In this document: positions 1-5,862 of the stretch, one piece after another
Layout of the letters: each line of letters begins with the position of its first letter
How positions within the stretch are numbered: the first letter of the stretch is position 1
Origin: Nanobdellota archaeon
GTDB lineage: Archaea > Nanobdellota > Nanobdellia > Pacearchaeales > GW2011-AR1
NCBI GenBank assembly: GCA_022709585.1
Contig: JAKLIN010000015.1
Coordinates: 1 to 16,959, forward strand
Direction: 5' to 3'
Length of the DNA stretch: 16,959 nucleotides
Translations under genes and position numbers: made by a program
The notes under the pieces: generated by a model
Database searches by the model: none
Told to the model about the DNA's origin: nothing
Seen by the model: only the letters and a program-made list of their open reading frames with translations

Positions 1-98
1 GCAAAAACAGTACTGATAAAGATTAATGCAAAGATGCCTAATACTATCTTAGTATTCTTAGAATTCTTTAAACTAGTCTTAGGTTTTCCCCTCTTCAT
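1..98 (-). CDS. Partial N-terminus of a membrane-anchored surface protein, paralogue of the neighbouring Cys-rich protein
   Basis: Only the first 32 codons are inside the window; the gene continues past the left edge. It starts with ATG at 98 and reads MKRGKPKTSL, followed by a Lys/Asn-rich stretch and a hydrophobic helix at about residues 17-33. The protein is identical to the N-terminus of the next gene upstream (start 938) except for Pro instead of Ser at residue 6. The DNA differs at 4 of 98 positions, all among the first ten codons; bases 1-77 match 841-917 exactly. The helix suggests an N-terminal signal anchor with the body outside the cell. Whether the missing part is also cysteine-rich cannot be seen. 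It has its own TATA-like box. Confidence 0.75.
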   Translation of the reverse strand, partial: MKRGKPKTSLKNSKNTKIVLGIFALIFISTVF

Positions 99-124
99 TT
101 TGATAAATAAAACAAGGAAAACTA

Positions 125-142
125 ATTTTTAAATGTTTAGAA
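125..142 (-). promoter_or_regulatory. TATA-box promoter of the partial surface gene
   Basis: On the minus strand this reads TTCTAAACATTTAAAAAT, an AT-rich TATA-like element with an A-rich flank where a BRE would lie. It sits about 30 nt before the ATG at 98, so the mRNA would have only a few leader bases. The same 18 bases occur at 966-983 before the paralogue, so the promoter was probably duplicated with the gene. Confidence 0.55.
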
Positions 143-155
143 AATAGAAATAAAA
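141..155 (-). terminator. U-rich tract after the Cys-rich gene
   Basis: Directly after the stop codon at 156, the minus strand reads TTTTATTTCTATTTT. A U-rich tract right after a stop is the usual archaeal termination signal and the kind recognised by aCPSF1, which is encoded in this window. It abuts the promoter of the next gene, so termination and re-initiation would be back to back. No hairpin is associated. Confidence 0.4.
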
Positions 156-938
156 TTAAAGACAAATTGGGGGGCTGAACAGTCGATCTAAATCATATCT
201 ACATCTGCCCCAAGTATCACAAAACCAATATTGCTCACAGTAGCTAGCACAAAGATCTAAGTTTTCATTTAACCACCATTCACAATCTGATTCGGGGCAA
301 TCTTGGTAGGTAGAACAGAGTAATACACAAGTCCCATATTCGCAAGTTTCTCCAGGTTCACAGTCGCTTTCAGTTACACATTTTCCTTCAGGTAGATAAC
401 AAGTATAAGTAGCGGAGTTACATACTCGAGGATATGGGCAAGAACCATCACATTTTCCCCCACATCCATCATCATCTCCGCACGAAGCTCCGAAACAATC
501 AGGCTCACAGGTTCCGATTATACAAGCAGTTCCAAAATTGTTACATACTTTCCCAGTAGGACAATCTCCACAAGTTCCTTCGCATCCGTCTGAACCGCAA
601 ATTTTTCCAGTGCAATCACGGGTACAAGATGGTTTACCACAGTCAGTTACATTCACATAATTAGGTTTTTTTGAAAGGAATATACTCCATTCTTCGGATT
701 GATTTGTTGGAACAAAAATATCATAAGCAAGATTCTTATTGGTTACATTTTTACAAGTAATGCTATGAACATTTATTTCTTGACTCCCTCCTTTTTTTAT
801 AACTCTATATCCACTTGCAGGAGTGTTAATTATTGTATAAGCAAAAACAGTACTGATAAAGATTAATGCAAAGATGCCTAATACTATCTTAGTATTCTTA
901 GAATTCTTTAAACTAGTTTTAGATTTGCCTCTCTTCAT
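156..938 (-). CDS. Membrane-anchored cysteine-rich surface protein
   Basis: This 260-residue protein is of unknown function and probably faces the cell exterior. Residues 1-16 are basic (MKRGKSKTSL start) and residues 17-37 form a hydrophobic helix, so it looks like a signal peptide or signal anchor. About residues 40-98 contain one cysteine. Residues 100-260 hold 29 cysteines, an arrangement expected for disulfide-bonded extracellular modules. Two tandem units of about 40 residues are visible (about 105-143 and 144-186). They share the pattern C-x2-D-C-x-G-x2-C-G, then D-G-C-x-G-x-C, then C-P and V-C-N. A different Cys pattern follows, including C-E-x-G-x-T-C at 193-199. Similar Cys/Gly repeats occur in secreted proteins of several microbes, but no ligand or activity can be assigned. 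A near-identical N-terminus lies just downstream, indicating tandem duplication. Start at the ATG at 938, supported by the TATA box and paralogue. Confidence 0.85.
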   Translation of the reverse strand: MKRGKSKTSLKNSKNTKIVLGIFALIFISTVFAYTIINTPASGYRVIKKGGSQEINVHSITCKNVTNKNLAYDIFVPTNQSEEWSIFLSKKPNYVNVTDCGKPSCTRDCTGKICGSDGCEGTCGDCPTGKVCNNFGTACIIGTCEPDCFGASCGDDDGCGGKCDGSCPYPRVCNSATYTCYLPEGKCVTESDCEPGETCEYGTCVLLCSTYQDCPESDCEWWLNENLDLCASYCEQYWFCDTWGRCRYDLDRLFSPPICL

Positions 939-965
939 TTTCTTTATTTAATAGAAGAGATTTGT

Positions 966-983
966 ATTTTTAAATGTTTAGAA
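966..983 (-). promoter_or_regulatory. TATA-box promoter of the Cys-rich surface gene
   Basis: The minus strand carries the same 18 bases (TTCTAAACATTTAAAAAT) as the promoter at 125-142. The box is centred about 32 nt before the ATG at 938, giving a very short leader. It lies between this ATG and the stop of the S74 gene at 994. Confidence 0.55.
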
Positions 984-993
984 GAAATTAAAT

Positions 994-1551
994 TTACTCT
1001 GCTTTTAACTCAGCAACTTCTTTTTCAAGTGCATCAATCTGTGCTTGTTGTTCTTTAACTGCTTCAATTAATACTGCAACTAATTTAGAGTAATCAATTG
1101 ATTTTATTCCGTTTGCATCTGTTGCAACAGCTTCGGGATATACCTTTTCAACATCTTGTGCAATAAGTCCAATGCTTGGCTCTCCTGTTGCTTTCCAATC
1201 AAACGAAACACCTTGAAGTTTAAGCACTTTTTCTAATGCTCCTTTAAGAGCAAGAATATTTGTTTTCAAAGTTCTATCTGAAGAATAAAAGAATGCAGTT
1301 GCACGGATATTTCCGCTCACATCAAGTTTCTCAGCAGGGCTAGCTACTCCAATTCCGACTTTTCCAGCATCCCCTGTAATAGTTATTGGACCGAGATAAA
1401 CACTAGTATAATCATGCCCGGGATTTACTCCTTTTGGTGCTGCAGCATAAACTACGAATGCAGCTGCGATTATGATAAATACAGAAATGATTGTGTAAAG
1501 AGTTCTGTTAGAAATATTCAACTTTTGTGTTACACTCTTTCCTCTTTTCAT
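994..1551 (-). CDS. Membrane-anchored protein with peptidase S74 intramolecular chaperone domain
   Basis: A 185-residue protein. It begins MKRGKS like its two neighbours and has a hydrophobic segment at about 18-37, so it is probably anchored with its C-terminus outside. Residues 64-84 carry the VGIG...P..KLDVSGNIRAT stretch typical of the region before S74 domains in fibre-like proteins. The S74 domain covers about 85-185. It contains SDRTLKTNI, where Ser91 and Lys96 have the Ser-x4-Lys spacing of the endosialidase-type self-cleaving dyad, and SIGLIAQDVEKVYPEAV at 126-142. Residues about 156-185 form a heptad-like helix that could trimerise. In phage tailspikes this domain helps a trimeric fibre fold and then cuts itself off. 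Here the part ahead of it is very short (about 50 residues after the membrane helix), so cleavage would leave a small anchored stub. Self-cleavage is inferred, not shown. Confidence 0.88.
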   Translation of the reverse strand: MKRGKSVTQKLNISNRTLYTIISVFIIIAAAFVVYAAAPKGVNPGHDYTSVYLGPITITGDAGKVGIGVASPAEKLDVSGNIRATAFFYSSDRTLKTNILALKGALEKVLKLQGVSFDWKATGEPSIGLIAQDVEKVYPEAVATDANGIKSIDYSKLVAVLIEAVKEQQAQIDALEKEVAELKAE

Positions 1552-1572
1552 TTTAAATTATATGTTTCTTGG

Positions 1573-1584
1573 CTTTTTAAATAT
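1573..1584 (-). promoter_or_regulatory. TATA box for the S74-domain gene
   Basis: The minus strand reads ATATTTAAAAAG, centred about 27 nt before the ATG at 1551. That spacing puts the transcription start at or next to the start codon, so the mRNA is probably leaderless. Confidence 0.5.
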
Positions 1585-1653
1585 TATGATGAATCCACGA
1601 GATTTAGCAGAATAAAATGTATAATCAAATACAATGTCTGAAAATCTCGAAAA

Positions 1654-1667
1654 AGTTATATATCTTA
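1654..1667 (+). promoter_or_regulatory. TATA box for the GTG-start gene
   Basis: AGTTATATATCTTA is centred about 24 nt before the GTG at 1684. No Shine-Dalgarno sequence lies between them. The spacing supports a leaderless mRNA starting at GTG and decides the start choice. It is divergent from the S74 promoter, about 80 bp away. Confidence 0.5.
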
Positions 1668-1683
1668 AAAAGATTATTTCTTT

Positions 1684-2151
1684 GTGACAGATAAAGAAGA
1701 AAAGTACTCTCCAGAATATGCAAAAGGACAGATATTGGTCTCGTGGAGAGCCTTTCCCGAGGTTAGAGGAATTCAATTAAATGTGGACCCTGATGAGACA
1801 GCACATGCCTTGGGAGAGAAATTAGGATATCCTCTGAAAGCAATAGAAAATCTGTCTGGCAAGTGGTATCGAAAGGAAGAAGATGAAGATTATTTGCCTT
1901 ATGCATATGTATTCCAAACTGAAGTTGGAAAAGAAGAGGAAGCTAGAAAAAGATTTGAAGAATATCCCGAATTTGTTGAGTGGACTGGGCGGAGAGACTT
2001 AAAATTGGAAAGAAGAGGGAGAGATCTTGAAAAAATAGTTGACGACGCTCAAGTTTTACTTTATGATTTAGAGATTTCAGATAAAATTTATGATTCCAGA
2101 ATAGACTCTTTAATTGACGCATTAAAAAAATTGAAATCTAAAAAGGAATAA
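1684..2151 (+). CDS. Conserved-looking small acidic protein of unknown function
   Basis: A 155-residue soluble protein that I do not recognise with confidence. The start is GTG at 1684, chosen because a TATA box lies about 24 nt upstream and no in-frame ATG follows near the N-terminus. Residues 14-20 (KGQILVS), a middle helix (about 37-48) and 75-110 (YVFQTEVGKEEEARKRF...PEFVEWTGRRDLKLERR) form a strand-helix-strand-helix-strand pattern. This loosely resembles the small alpha/beta fold of subtilase propeptides ('G.ILV', then a 'P.V..' segment before a final strand). That is only a guess from pattern, and no protease lies next to it. The C-terminal 45 residues are charged and helical. There is no signal peptide or membrane segment, so it is probably cytoplasmic. 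It converges on tbp, with 48 nt between the stops. Confidence 0.7.
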   Translation: MTDKEEKYSPEYAKGQILVSWRAFPEVRGIQLNVDPDETAHALGEKLGYPLKAIENLSGKWYRKEEDEDYLPYAYVFQTEVGKEEEARKRFEEYPEFVEWTGRRDLKLERRGRDLEKIVDDAQVLLYDLEISDKIYDSRIDSLIDALKKLKSKKE

Positions 2152-2176
2152 GAATTAGTTTGGAGTAATATTTGTA

Positions 2177-2193
2177 TATAAAAAGTAAAAGAA
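2177..2193 (-). terminator. U-rich terminator candidate after tbp
   Basis: The minus strand reads TTCTTTTACTTTTTATA starting 7 nt after the tbp stop codon. It is a pyrimidine-rich, hairpin-free tract of the archaeal termination type. It lies in the short gap between two convergent genes. Confidence 0.4.
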
Positions 2194-2199
2194 TTGAGC

Positions 2200-2769
2200 T
2201 TATTGATTGTAATTCTTCAATGCAACTTTGATATTTTTCAAAAGCTGGTCCATGCTTTCTTCAAGTTGCTGCTTGTTTTTGGTTCCTGTGCAAACAAGCT
2301 TTCCGTTACTGAACAATAAGAATGTAGCAGAAGGCTCTGAAAGTTTGTAAACCAAACCCGGGAATTGCTCTGGTTCGTATTCTGTTTGTTCCATTTCAAG
2401 TGCCAAGAAGTTAAGGTTAAGTTTCAAGTTGATTGTTCCAGAAGCAACAATGTTTTGAACAGTGATTTTTGGAGTGATTGTGACATCAACATTTATTTTT
2501 TTAAGTGTCTTGATTACTGCATCAATTACTTTTCTTACCTCTGCAACAGATTTTGTTCCTGTGCAAACAAGATTTCCCGAGGAGAAAACAAGAACAGCTG
2601 ATTTTGGCTCTTTGATTCTTAAAACAAGTCCGGGAAAAGTATCAGGATTATATTCTGTGTTTGGTTGAGTTCTTGCCAGTTTTGTCAATGGCACAGGCTT
2701 TTCTAAAGAAGTTGTTGCAACAATATTTTGAATCTTATATGTGCTGTTGCTTTTTTCCTTGTCTGTCAT
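2200..2769 (-). CDS. tbp: TATA-box-binding protein (TBP)
   Basis: The general transcription factor that binds and bends the TATA box so TFB and RNA polymerase can be recruited. The 189-residue protein has the two-fold repeat of the TBP saddle. Repeat 1 (about 12-95) and repeat 2 (about 103-185) each hold QNIVA, FPGLV and an LVCTGTK strand. The intercalating phenylalanine pairs are visible as F45/F62 and F136/F153. The length fits archaeal TBPs. I start at the ATG at 2769 (MTDKEKSNS). An upstream TTG at 2787 would add six residues, but it lies inside the AT-rich leader between the TATA-like box and the ATG. It is transcribed divergently from the gene at 2894, sharing an intergenic region of about 120 bp. 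Repeat 1 is more divergent (TTSLEKPVPL) than repeat 2. Confidence 0.97.
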   Translation of the reverse strand: MTDKEKSNSTYKIQNIVATTSLEKPVPLTKLARTQPNTEYNPDTFPGLVLRIKEPKSAVLVFSSGNLVCTGTKSVAEVRKVIDAVIKTLKKINVDVTITPKITVQNIVASGTINLKLNLNFLALEMEQTEYEPEQFPGLVYKLSEPSATFLLFSNGKLVCTGTKNKQQLEESMDQLLKNIKVALKNYNQ

Positions 2770-2793
2770 CTTGTTATATTTAAACAAAATTCA

Positions 2794-2812
2794 TTTATAA
2801 AGGTTTTTAAAT
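2794..2812 (-). promoter_or_regulatory. Promoter of tbp (TATA-like elements)
   Basis: Two candidate boxes appear on the minus strand: TTATAAA (2794-2800), centred 28 nt before the ATG at 2769, and ATTTAAAAA (2804-2812), about 39 nt before it. The first would give a leaderless mRNA and the second a leader of about 13 nt. The sequence alone does not choose between them. Confidence 0.4.
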
Positions 2813-2865
2813 AGCTCCTTGAGGCAGAATTTGATTTTAAAGGATATTTAAGAGTGCAATAAACG

Positions 2866-2877
2866 ATTTAAAGATAT
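2866..2877 (+). promoter_or_regulatory. TATA-like box for the gene at 2894
   Basis: ATTTAAAGATAT is centred about 23 nt before the ATG at 2894, consistent with a leaderless mRNA. No Shine-Dalgarno sequence is present. Confidence 0.4.
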
Positions 2878-2893
2878 TCAGATAATCAAAAGT

Positions 2894-3289
2894 ATGTACT
2901 TAGATTCTGATGGCAAACATATCTTCGCAGAGGATGTGCTTGTGGGCATGCTCTCGAATATTCAAACCATTAAATTGCCTACGTACGATTTTCATAAGAC
3001 TATTTTTCAACTTCAAGAGCAAAAAAGATTTAGTAAATATCTTAAGGGATTTAAATTTAGCTTAGGAGGGCTTGGCCCATATTCGGAATTGTTAGAAACA
3101 GCAATTTTCAATCTTGAAGCGTCCAGTATTTTACAAGCTATTAGCCCGAGTTTTGAGGCATATTATCTTCCTCGAGACTTAAAAGAAAAATTAAAAATTA
3201 GAACTGAAAAAATATTTCCAGATCCAAAAGATAGAAAAAATTTAGAAGAAATGGCTAGTGAATTTGAAGAAATTATTACAAAAGAATAA
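2894..3289 (+). CDS. Unknown small protein with a YwgA/Panacea-like 'GPYS' motif
   Basis: A 131-residue protein without a signal peptide or membrane helix, so probably cytoplasmic. I cannot assign a function. Residues 10-85 are mostly helical: a helix (about 12-22), then DFHKTIFQLQEQKRF, then FKFSLGGLGPYSELLETA followed by FNLEASSILQAI. The order 'short helix, K..FQLQ, F.F..LGPYS..L...I..LE...IL' resembles YwgA-type and Panacea/DUF4065-type winged-helix domains, where GPYS sits in a turn before a helix. Panacea proteins include antitoxins, but no toxin gene is adjacent. The resemblance is a few residues recognised by eye. The C-terminal 45 residues are charged and helical (PRDLKEKLKIR, then an acidic tail). 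It has its own TATA box and its stop is only 3 nt from the DNA ligase stop on the other strand. Confidence 0.7.
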   Translation: MYLDSDGKHIFAEDVLVGMLSNIQTIKLPTYDFHKTIFQLQEQKRFSKYLKGFKFSLGGLGPYSELLETAIFNLEASSILQAISPSFEAYYLPRDLKEKLKIRTEKIFPDPKDRKNLEEMASEFEEIITKE

Positions 3290-3292
3290 AAT
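3281..3292 (-). terminator. U-rich tract after the DNA ligase stop
   Basis: The minus strand reads TTTTATTCTTTT immediately after the ligase stop. The tract lies inside the last codons of the convergent gene on the plus strand. Confidence 0.35.
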
Positions 3293-5008
3293 TCAATAAA
3301 CTTTTTTCTTTTGCTGAATATCATAATCTTCTTGAATCTCTTGAAGCGTTGCGATATCTGCTGTATCTCTATCTGGGCGAAGCACTGTGACTCTTGGAAA
3401 ACGCAGAGCAAATCCAGAATTGTAAGTTGGAGATTTTTGAATTTCTTGATAAGTTATTGAAACAACAAGTTTAGGCTTGATTTCCACGGTTCTTCCTTTT
3501 TCTTTTTTTATTAAAGGAGTGAGTTTTTTTGTTAGCTCTTCAAATGATAACCCTTCTTCTGATTTTTCTTTTATTCCTGTTCCAACTTTTCCAATTTCCA
3601 AAAATTCATCTCCATCTTGACAACTGACAATAAAACTAGACATCCAGCCTGAACGCTTGCCTGTTCCGTATTCAGCTCCTGTTATAACCAAGTCCAGTTC
3701 TCTTTGGTTAGGTTTCATTTTTAACATGTGCCCAACTCTTCTTCCAGATTGATATGGCGCATCGAGATTTTTCATCATGATTCCTTCCTGATTATCTGCC
3801 AAAGCTTTTTTGTAGAACTCTTCTGCTTTTTTCTCGCTGTCTGTGATTATTTGTTTTGCGCAAACAATCTTGTACGGTTTTTCCTCGATTATACTTCTTA
3901 CTAACTCGCTTCTTTTTTTGAAAGGCTCGTCGATTAAAGATTTTCCATTGTAATAAATAACATCAAAAACATTTAACTCAACAGGGAGCTCTTCTTGAAT
4001 TTTTTCAATGTCATATTTTCTTTTAATTCTTTGACTAATTTCTTGGAATGGACGGTATTCTTTTGTTTTTTTATTAAATCCAACAGCTTCTGCATCAATC
4101 ATTAAAGATTCGCCTTTTGTATATTTTTTAACATAATCAATAATCTCTGGAAACTGAGAAGTTACATTTTCCAATCTTCTAGTGTAAAGGAAAACTTTGT
4201 CGCCTTTTTTATGAATAAGCATTCTGAATCCATCATATTTATATTCAATTGCGCATGGTGTTCCTAAAGCTCGGAATCCATCCGGAATGTCCAATGCTTT
4301 TTGTGCAAGCATCAACTTCACAGGTTTCCCAATTTCTAAAGGAATTTTTCTTAAAAGTTTCAAGTCTTGCTTTGTTGCGATTTCGAAAACTTCAGCGATG
4401 TCATTTGATTTGTCTAAAGCTTCTTGAATCGAGTCTGAAGTTTCTTTTGCATCTTTTTCCTTTTCTTTTTCAAAAAATGCAGAAGCTATTGCATCACGAA
4501 TTGTGCTTTCTTGAGTTCCAATTCTTAAATCTCCAATTAAAGTTCTAATAAGATATTTTGATTCCAGGGGAGAAGCAGAAGTTAAAAGTTCTGTGATAAG
4601 AGCGAGTTTTTTGTCAACTGTTCCTTTTCCAACAAGTTCAGGAATAGCTCTTAAATTTTCAATAACTTTTTTCACAGACAATTCTTTTTTATCCAGTGTT
4701 GCCTGACGCTTTTTTTTGGAAATTTTTTCAGCGACTTGCCCAATATCTCCAAGGGACTTCCATTCTTTTACAATTTCTGCGGAATTGACTCCGGTGGCTT
4801 TGGAAATTGCCTTAACTGCGAGCTGACTGCTAATTCCTAAAACTCTTTCATCATATTCCGGATAAATTCTTCCAAGCAAAAGATAAAGTATATCTTTTTC
4901 CTCAATTTTTATTTCTTTTAAGAAATCTGAGAGAATTTTTGTTTTCTCTAATCTCTTTGTTGTAGAATCTAATTGTTCATACAACTCAGTTAGTTTAAGA
5001 TATTTCAT
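3293..5008 (-). CDS. lig: ATP-dependent DNA ligase (archaeal type)
   Basis: Seals nicks in duplex DNA, joining Okazaki fragments and finishing repair, through an enzyme-AMP intermediate. The 571-residue length is usual for archaeal ligases. About residues 1-200 are the helical DNA-binding domain, with a typical start (LTELYEQLDSTTKRLEKTKIL). The adenylation domain follows. Motif I is EYKYDG, with Lys257 as the AMP acceptor. Motif III is at about 275-283 (YTRRLENVT), motif IV at 408-412 (EGIMM) and motif V at 428-433 (MLKMKP). The C-terminal OB domain carries ELDLVITGAEYGTG and ends with the RFPRVTVLRPDR motif VI region. It is the last gene of a run with rubrerythrin and a small membrane protein, 41 nt after the latter. 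Its Lys-rich tail is encoded by the A-rich strand of a possible terminator for the convergent gene. Confidence 0.97.
   Translation of the reverse strand: MKYLKLTELYEQLDSTTKRLEKTKILSDFLKEIKIEEKDILYLLLGRIYPEYDERVLGISSQLAVKAISKATGVNSAEIVKEWKSLGDIGQVAEKISKKKRQATLDKKELSVKKVIENLRAIPELVGKGTVDKKLALITELLTSASPLESKYLIRTLIGDLRIGTQESTIRDAIASAFFEKEKEKDAKETSDSIQEALDKSNDIAEVFEIATKQDLKLLRKIPLEIGKPVKLMLAQKALDIPDGFRALGTPCAIEYKYDGFRMLIHKKGDKVFLYTRRLENVTSQFPEIIDYVKKYTKGESLMIDAEAVGFNKKTKEYRPFQEISQRIKRKYDIEKIQEELPVELNVFDVIYYNGKSLIDEPFKKRSELVRSIIEEKPYKIVCAKQIITDSEKKAEEFYKKALADNQEGIMMKNLDAPYQSGRRVGHMLKMKPNQRELDLVITGAEYGTGKRSGWMSSFIVSCQDGDEFLEIGKVGTGIKEKSEEGLSFEELTKKLTPLIKKEKGRTVEIKPKLVVSITYQEIQKSPTYNSGFALRFPRVTVLRPDRDTADIATLQEIQEDYDIQQKKKVY
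3302..3312 (+). terminator. U-rich tract after the gene at 2894
   Basis: TTTTTTCTTTT begins 12 nt after the stop codon of the plus-strand gene and lies inside the ligase 3' coding end. It is the clearest U-tract in this part of the window. Its complement encodes the KKK of the ligase C-terminus. Confidence 0.45.
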
Positions 5009-5049
5009 TTTAACAGTTTAACTTACTTAAGAATAAGGAATAAATGCTT

Positions 5050-5253
5050 TTAATGTTTTGGCTTTTTGAAAAAAGATTGCAGAATAATGTGAGTGGTTCC
5101 AATAACCAAAAGAGATATTCCTAAAATAACATGAGTATGCTCTAAGTCAAATTGTAAAATTTCAAATTCCATAAAAAGAACACTTAATGCAATTAAAATA
5201 AAGTTTAATGCTAAAAAACTTCTCACTACTCTCTTTATTTTTTGTAAATCCAT
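5050..5253 (-). CDS. Small two-helix membrane protein, coupled to rubrerythrin
   Basis: A 67-residue protein that I cannot assign to a family. It has a basic N-terminus (MDLQKIKRVVRS), a hydrophobic helix at about 11-28, an acidic loop with two histidines (FDLEHTH, 35-41), a second helix at about 42-60 and a basic tail (FFKKPKH). Both ends are basic, so a helical hairpin with both termini in the cytoplasm is likely. I start at the ATG at 5253, one base after the rubrerythrin stop, which implies translational coupling. An in-frame TTG at 5268 would overlap rubrerythrin by 14 nt and is less likely. The coupling suggests co-expression with an oxidative-stress protein. A role in redox or membrane stress is only a guess from that context. 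Confidence 0.7.
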   Translation of the reverse strand: MDLQKIKRVVRSFLALNFILIALSVLFMEFEILQFDLEHTHVILGISLLVIGTTHIILQSFFKKPKH

Positions 5254-5254
5254 T

Positions 5255-5836
5255 TTAATAGTTTTCAACTAGCAATTCATAGAATGCTTGAGGATGTTTG
5301 CAAGCAGGGCATTCCTCAGGTGCTTCTGGCCCTTCATGAACATAACCGCAGTTTCTGCATTTCCACTTAACCTTTCCTTTTCTTTTGAAAACTGCTTTTT
5401 GTTTTATATTATCAAGAAGTTTTCTGTATCTTTTTTCATGCTCTGATTCAACATCAGCAATTTCTCTAAATGAATCTGCAATTTCTTTGAATCCTTCTTT
5501 TCTTGCAATTTTTTCAAAGTGAGGATACAGTTCGCCCCATTCTTCTTTTTCGCCGTTTGCAGCAGCTAAAAGATTTTCTGCTGTTGTTCCTATTTTTCCA
5601 GCAGGATAAGCTGCTTCGATTGTAACAGGAACTCCGTTGGATTCTTGTAAATATTTAAAGAAAATTTTAGCATGCTCTTTTTCATTGTCAGCGGTTTCTG
5701 TGAATATAGCACTTATCTGTTCAAATCCTGCTTTTCTTGCTTCAGAAGCAAAATAGGTGTATCTATTTCTTGCCTGGCTTTCACCAGCAAAAGCTTTCAA
5801 TAAATTCTTTTCTGTTTCTGTACCTCTTAATTGCAT
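5255..5836 (-). CDS. rbr: Rubrerythrin (diiron peroxidase with rubredoxin domain)
   Basis: Reduces hydrogen peroxide at a non-haem diiron centre, with electrons arriving through a rubredoxin-type iron; typical of anaerobes. The 193-residue length is usual. The ferritin-like four-helix domain (about 1-145) shows iron ligand motifs: E19, E52-x2-H55, E96-x2-E99 and E130-x2-H133. The C-terminal rubredoxin domain has C160-x2-C163 and C176-x2-C179 with the usual GYVHEG between them. All key ligands seem present. It lies 26 nt after eL15 on the same strand and is followed by a coupled two-helix membrane protein. The gap before its ATG contains an AT-rich stretch but no clear TATA box at leaderless spacing, so cotranscription with eL15 is possible. 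Confidence 0.96.
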   Translation of the reverse strand: MQLRGTETEKNLLKAFAGESQARNRYTYFASEARKAGFEQISAIFTETADNEKEHAKIFFKYLQESNGVPVTIEAAYPAGKIGTTAENLLAAANGEKEEWGELYPHFEKIARKEGFKEIADSFREIADVESEHEKRYRKLLDNIKQKAVFKRKGKVKWKCRNCGYVHEGPEAPEECPACKHPQAFYELLVENY

Positions 5837-5862
5837 TCTCTTTTAAAAAAACACTAGTTTAT

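Noticed and set aside
1414..1641. Open frame antisense to the S74 gene start
   Set aside because: It overlaps a supported gene and two promoters; the translation has no family features.
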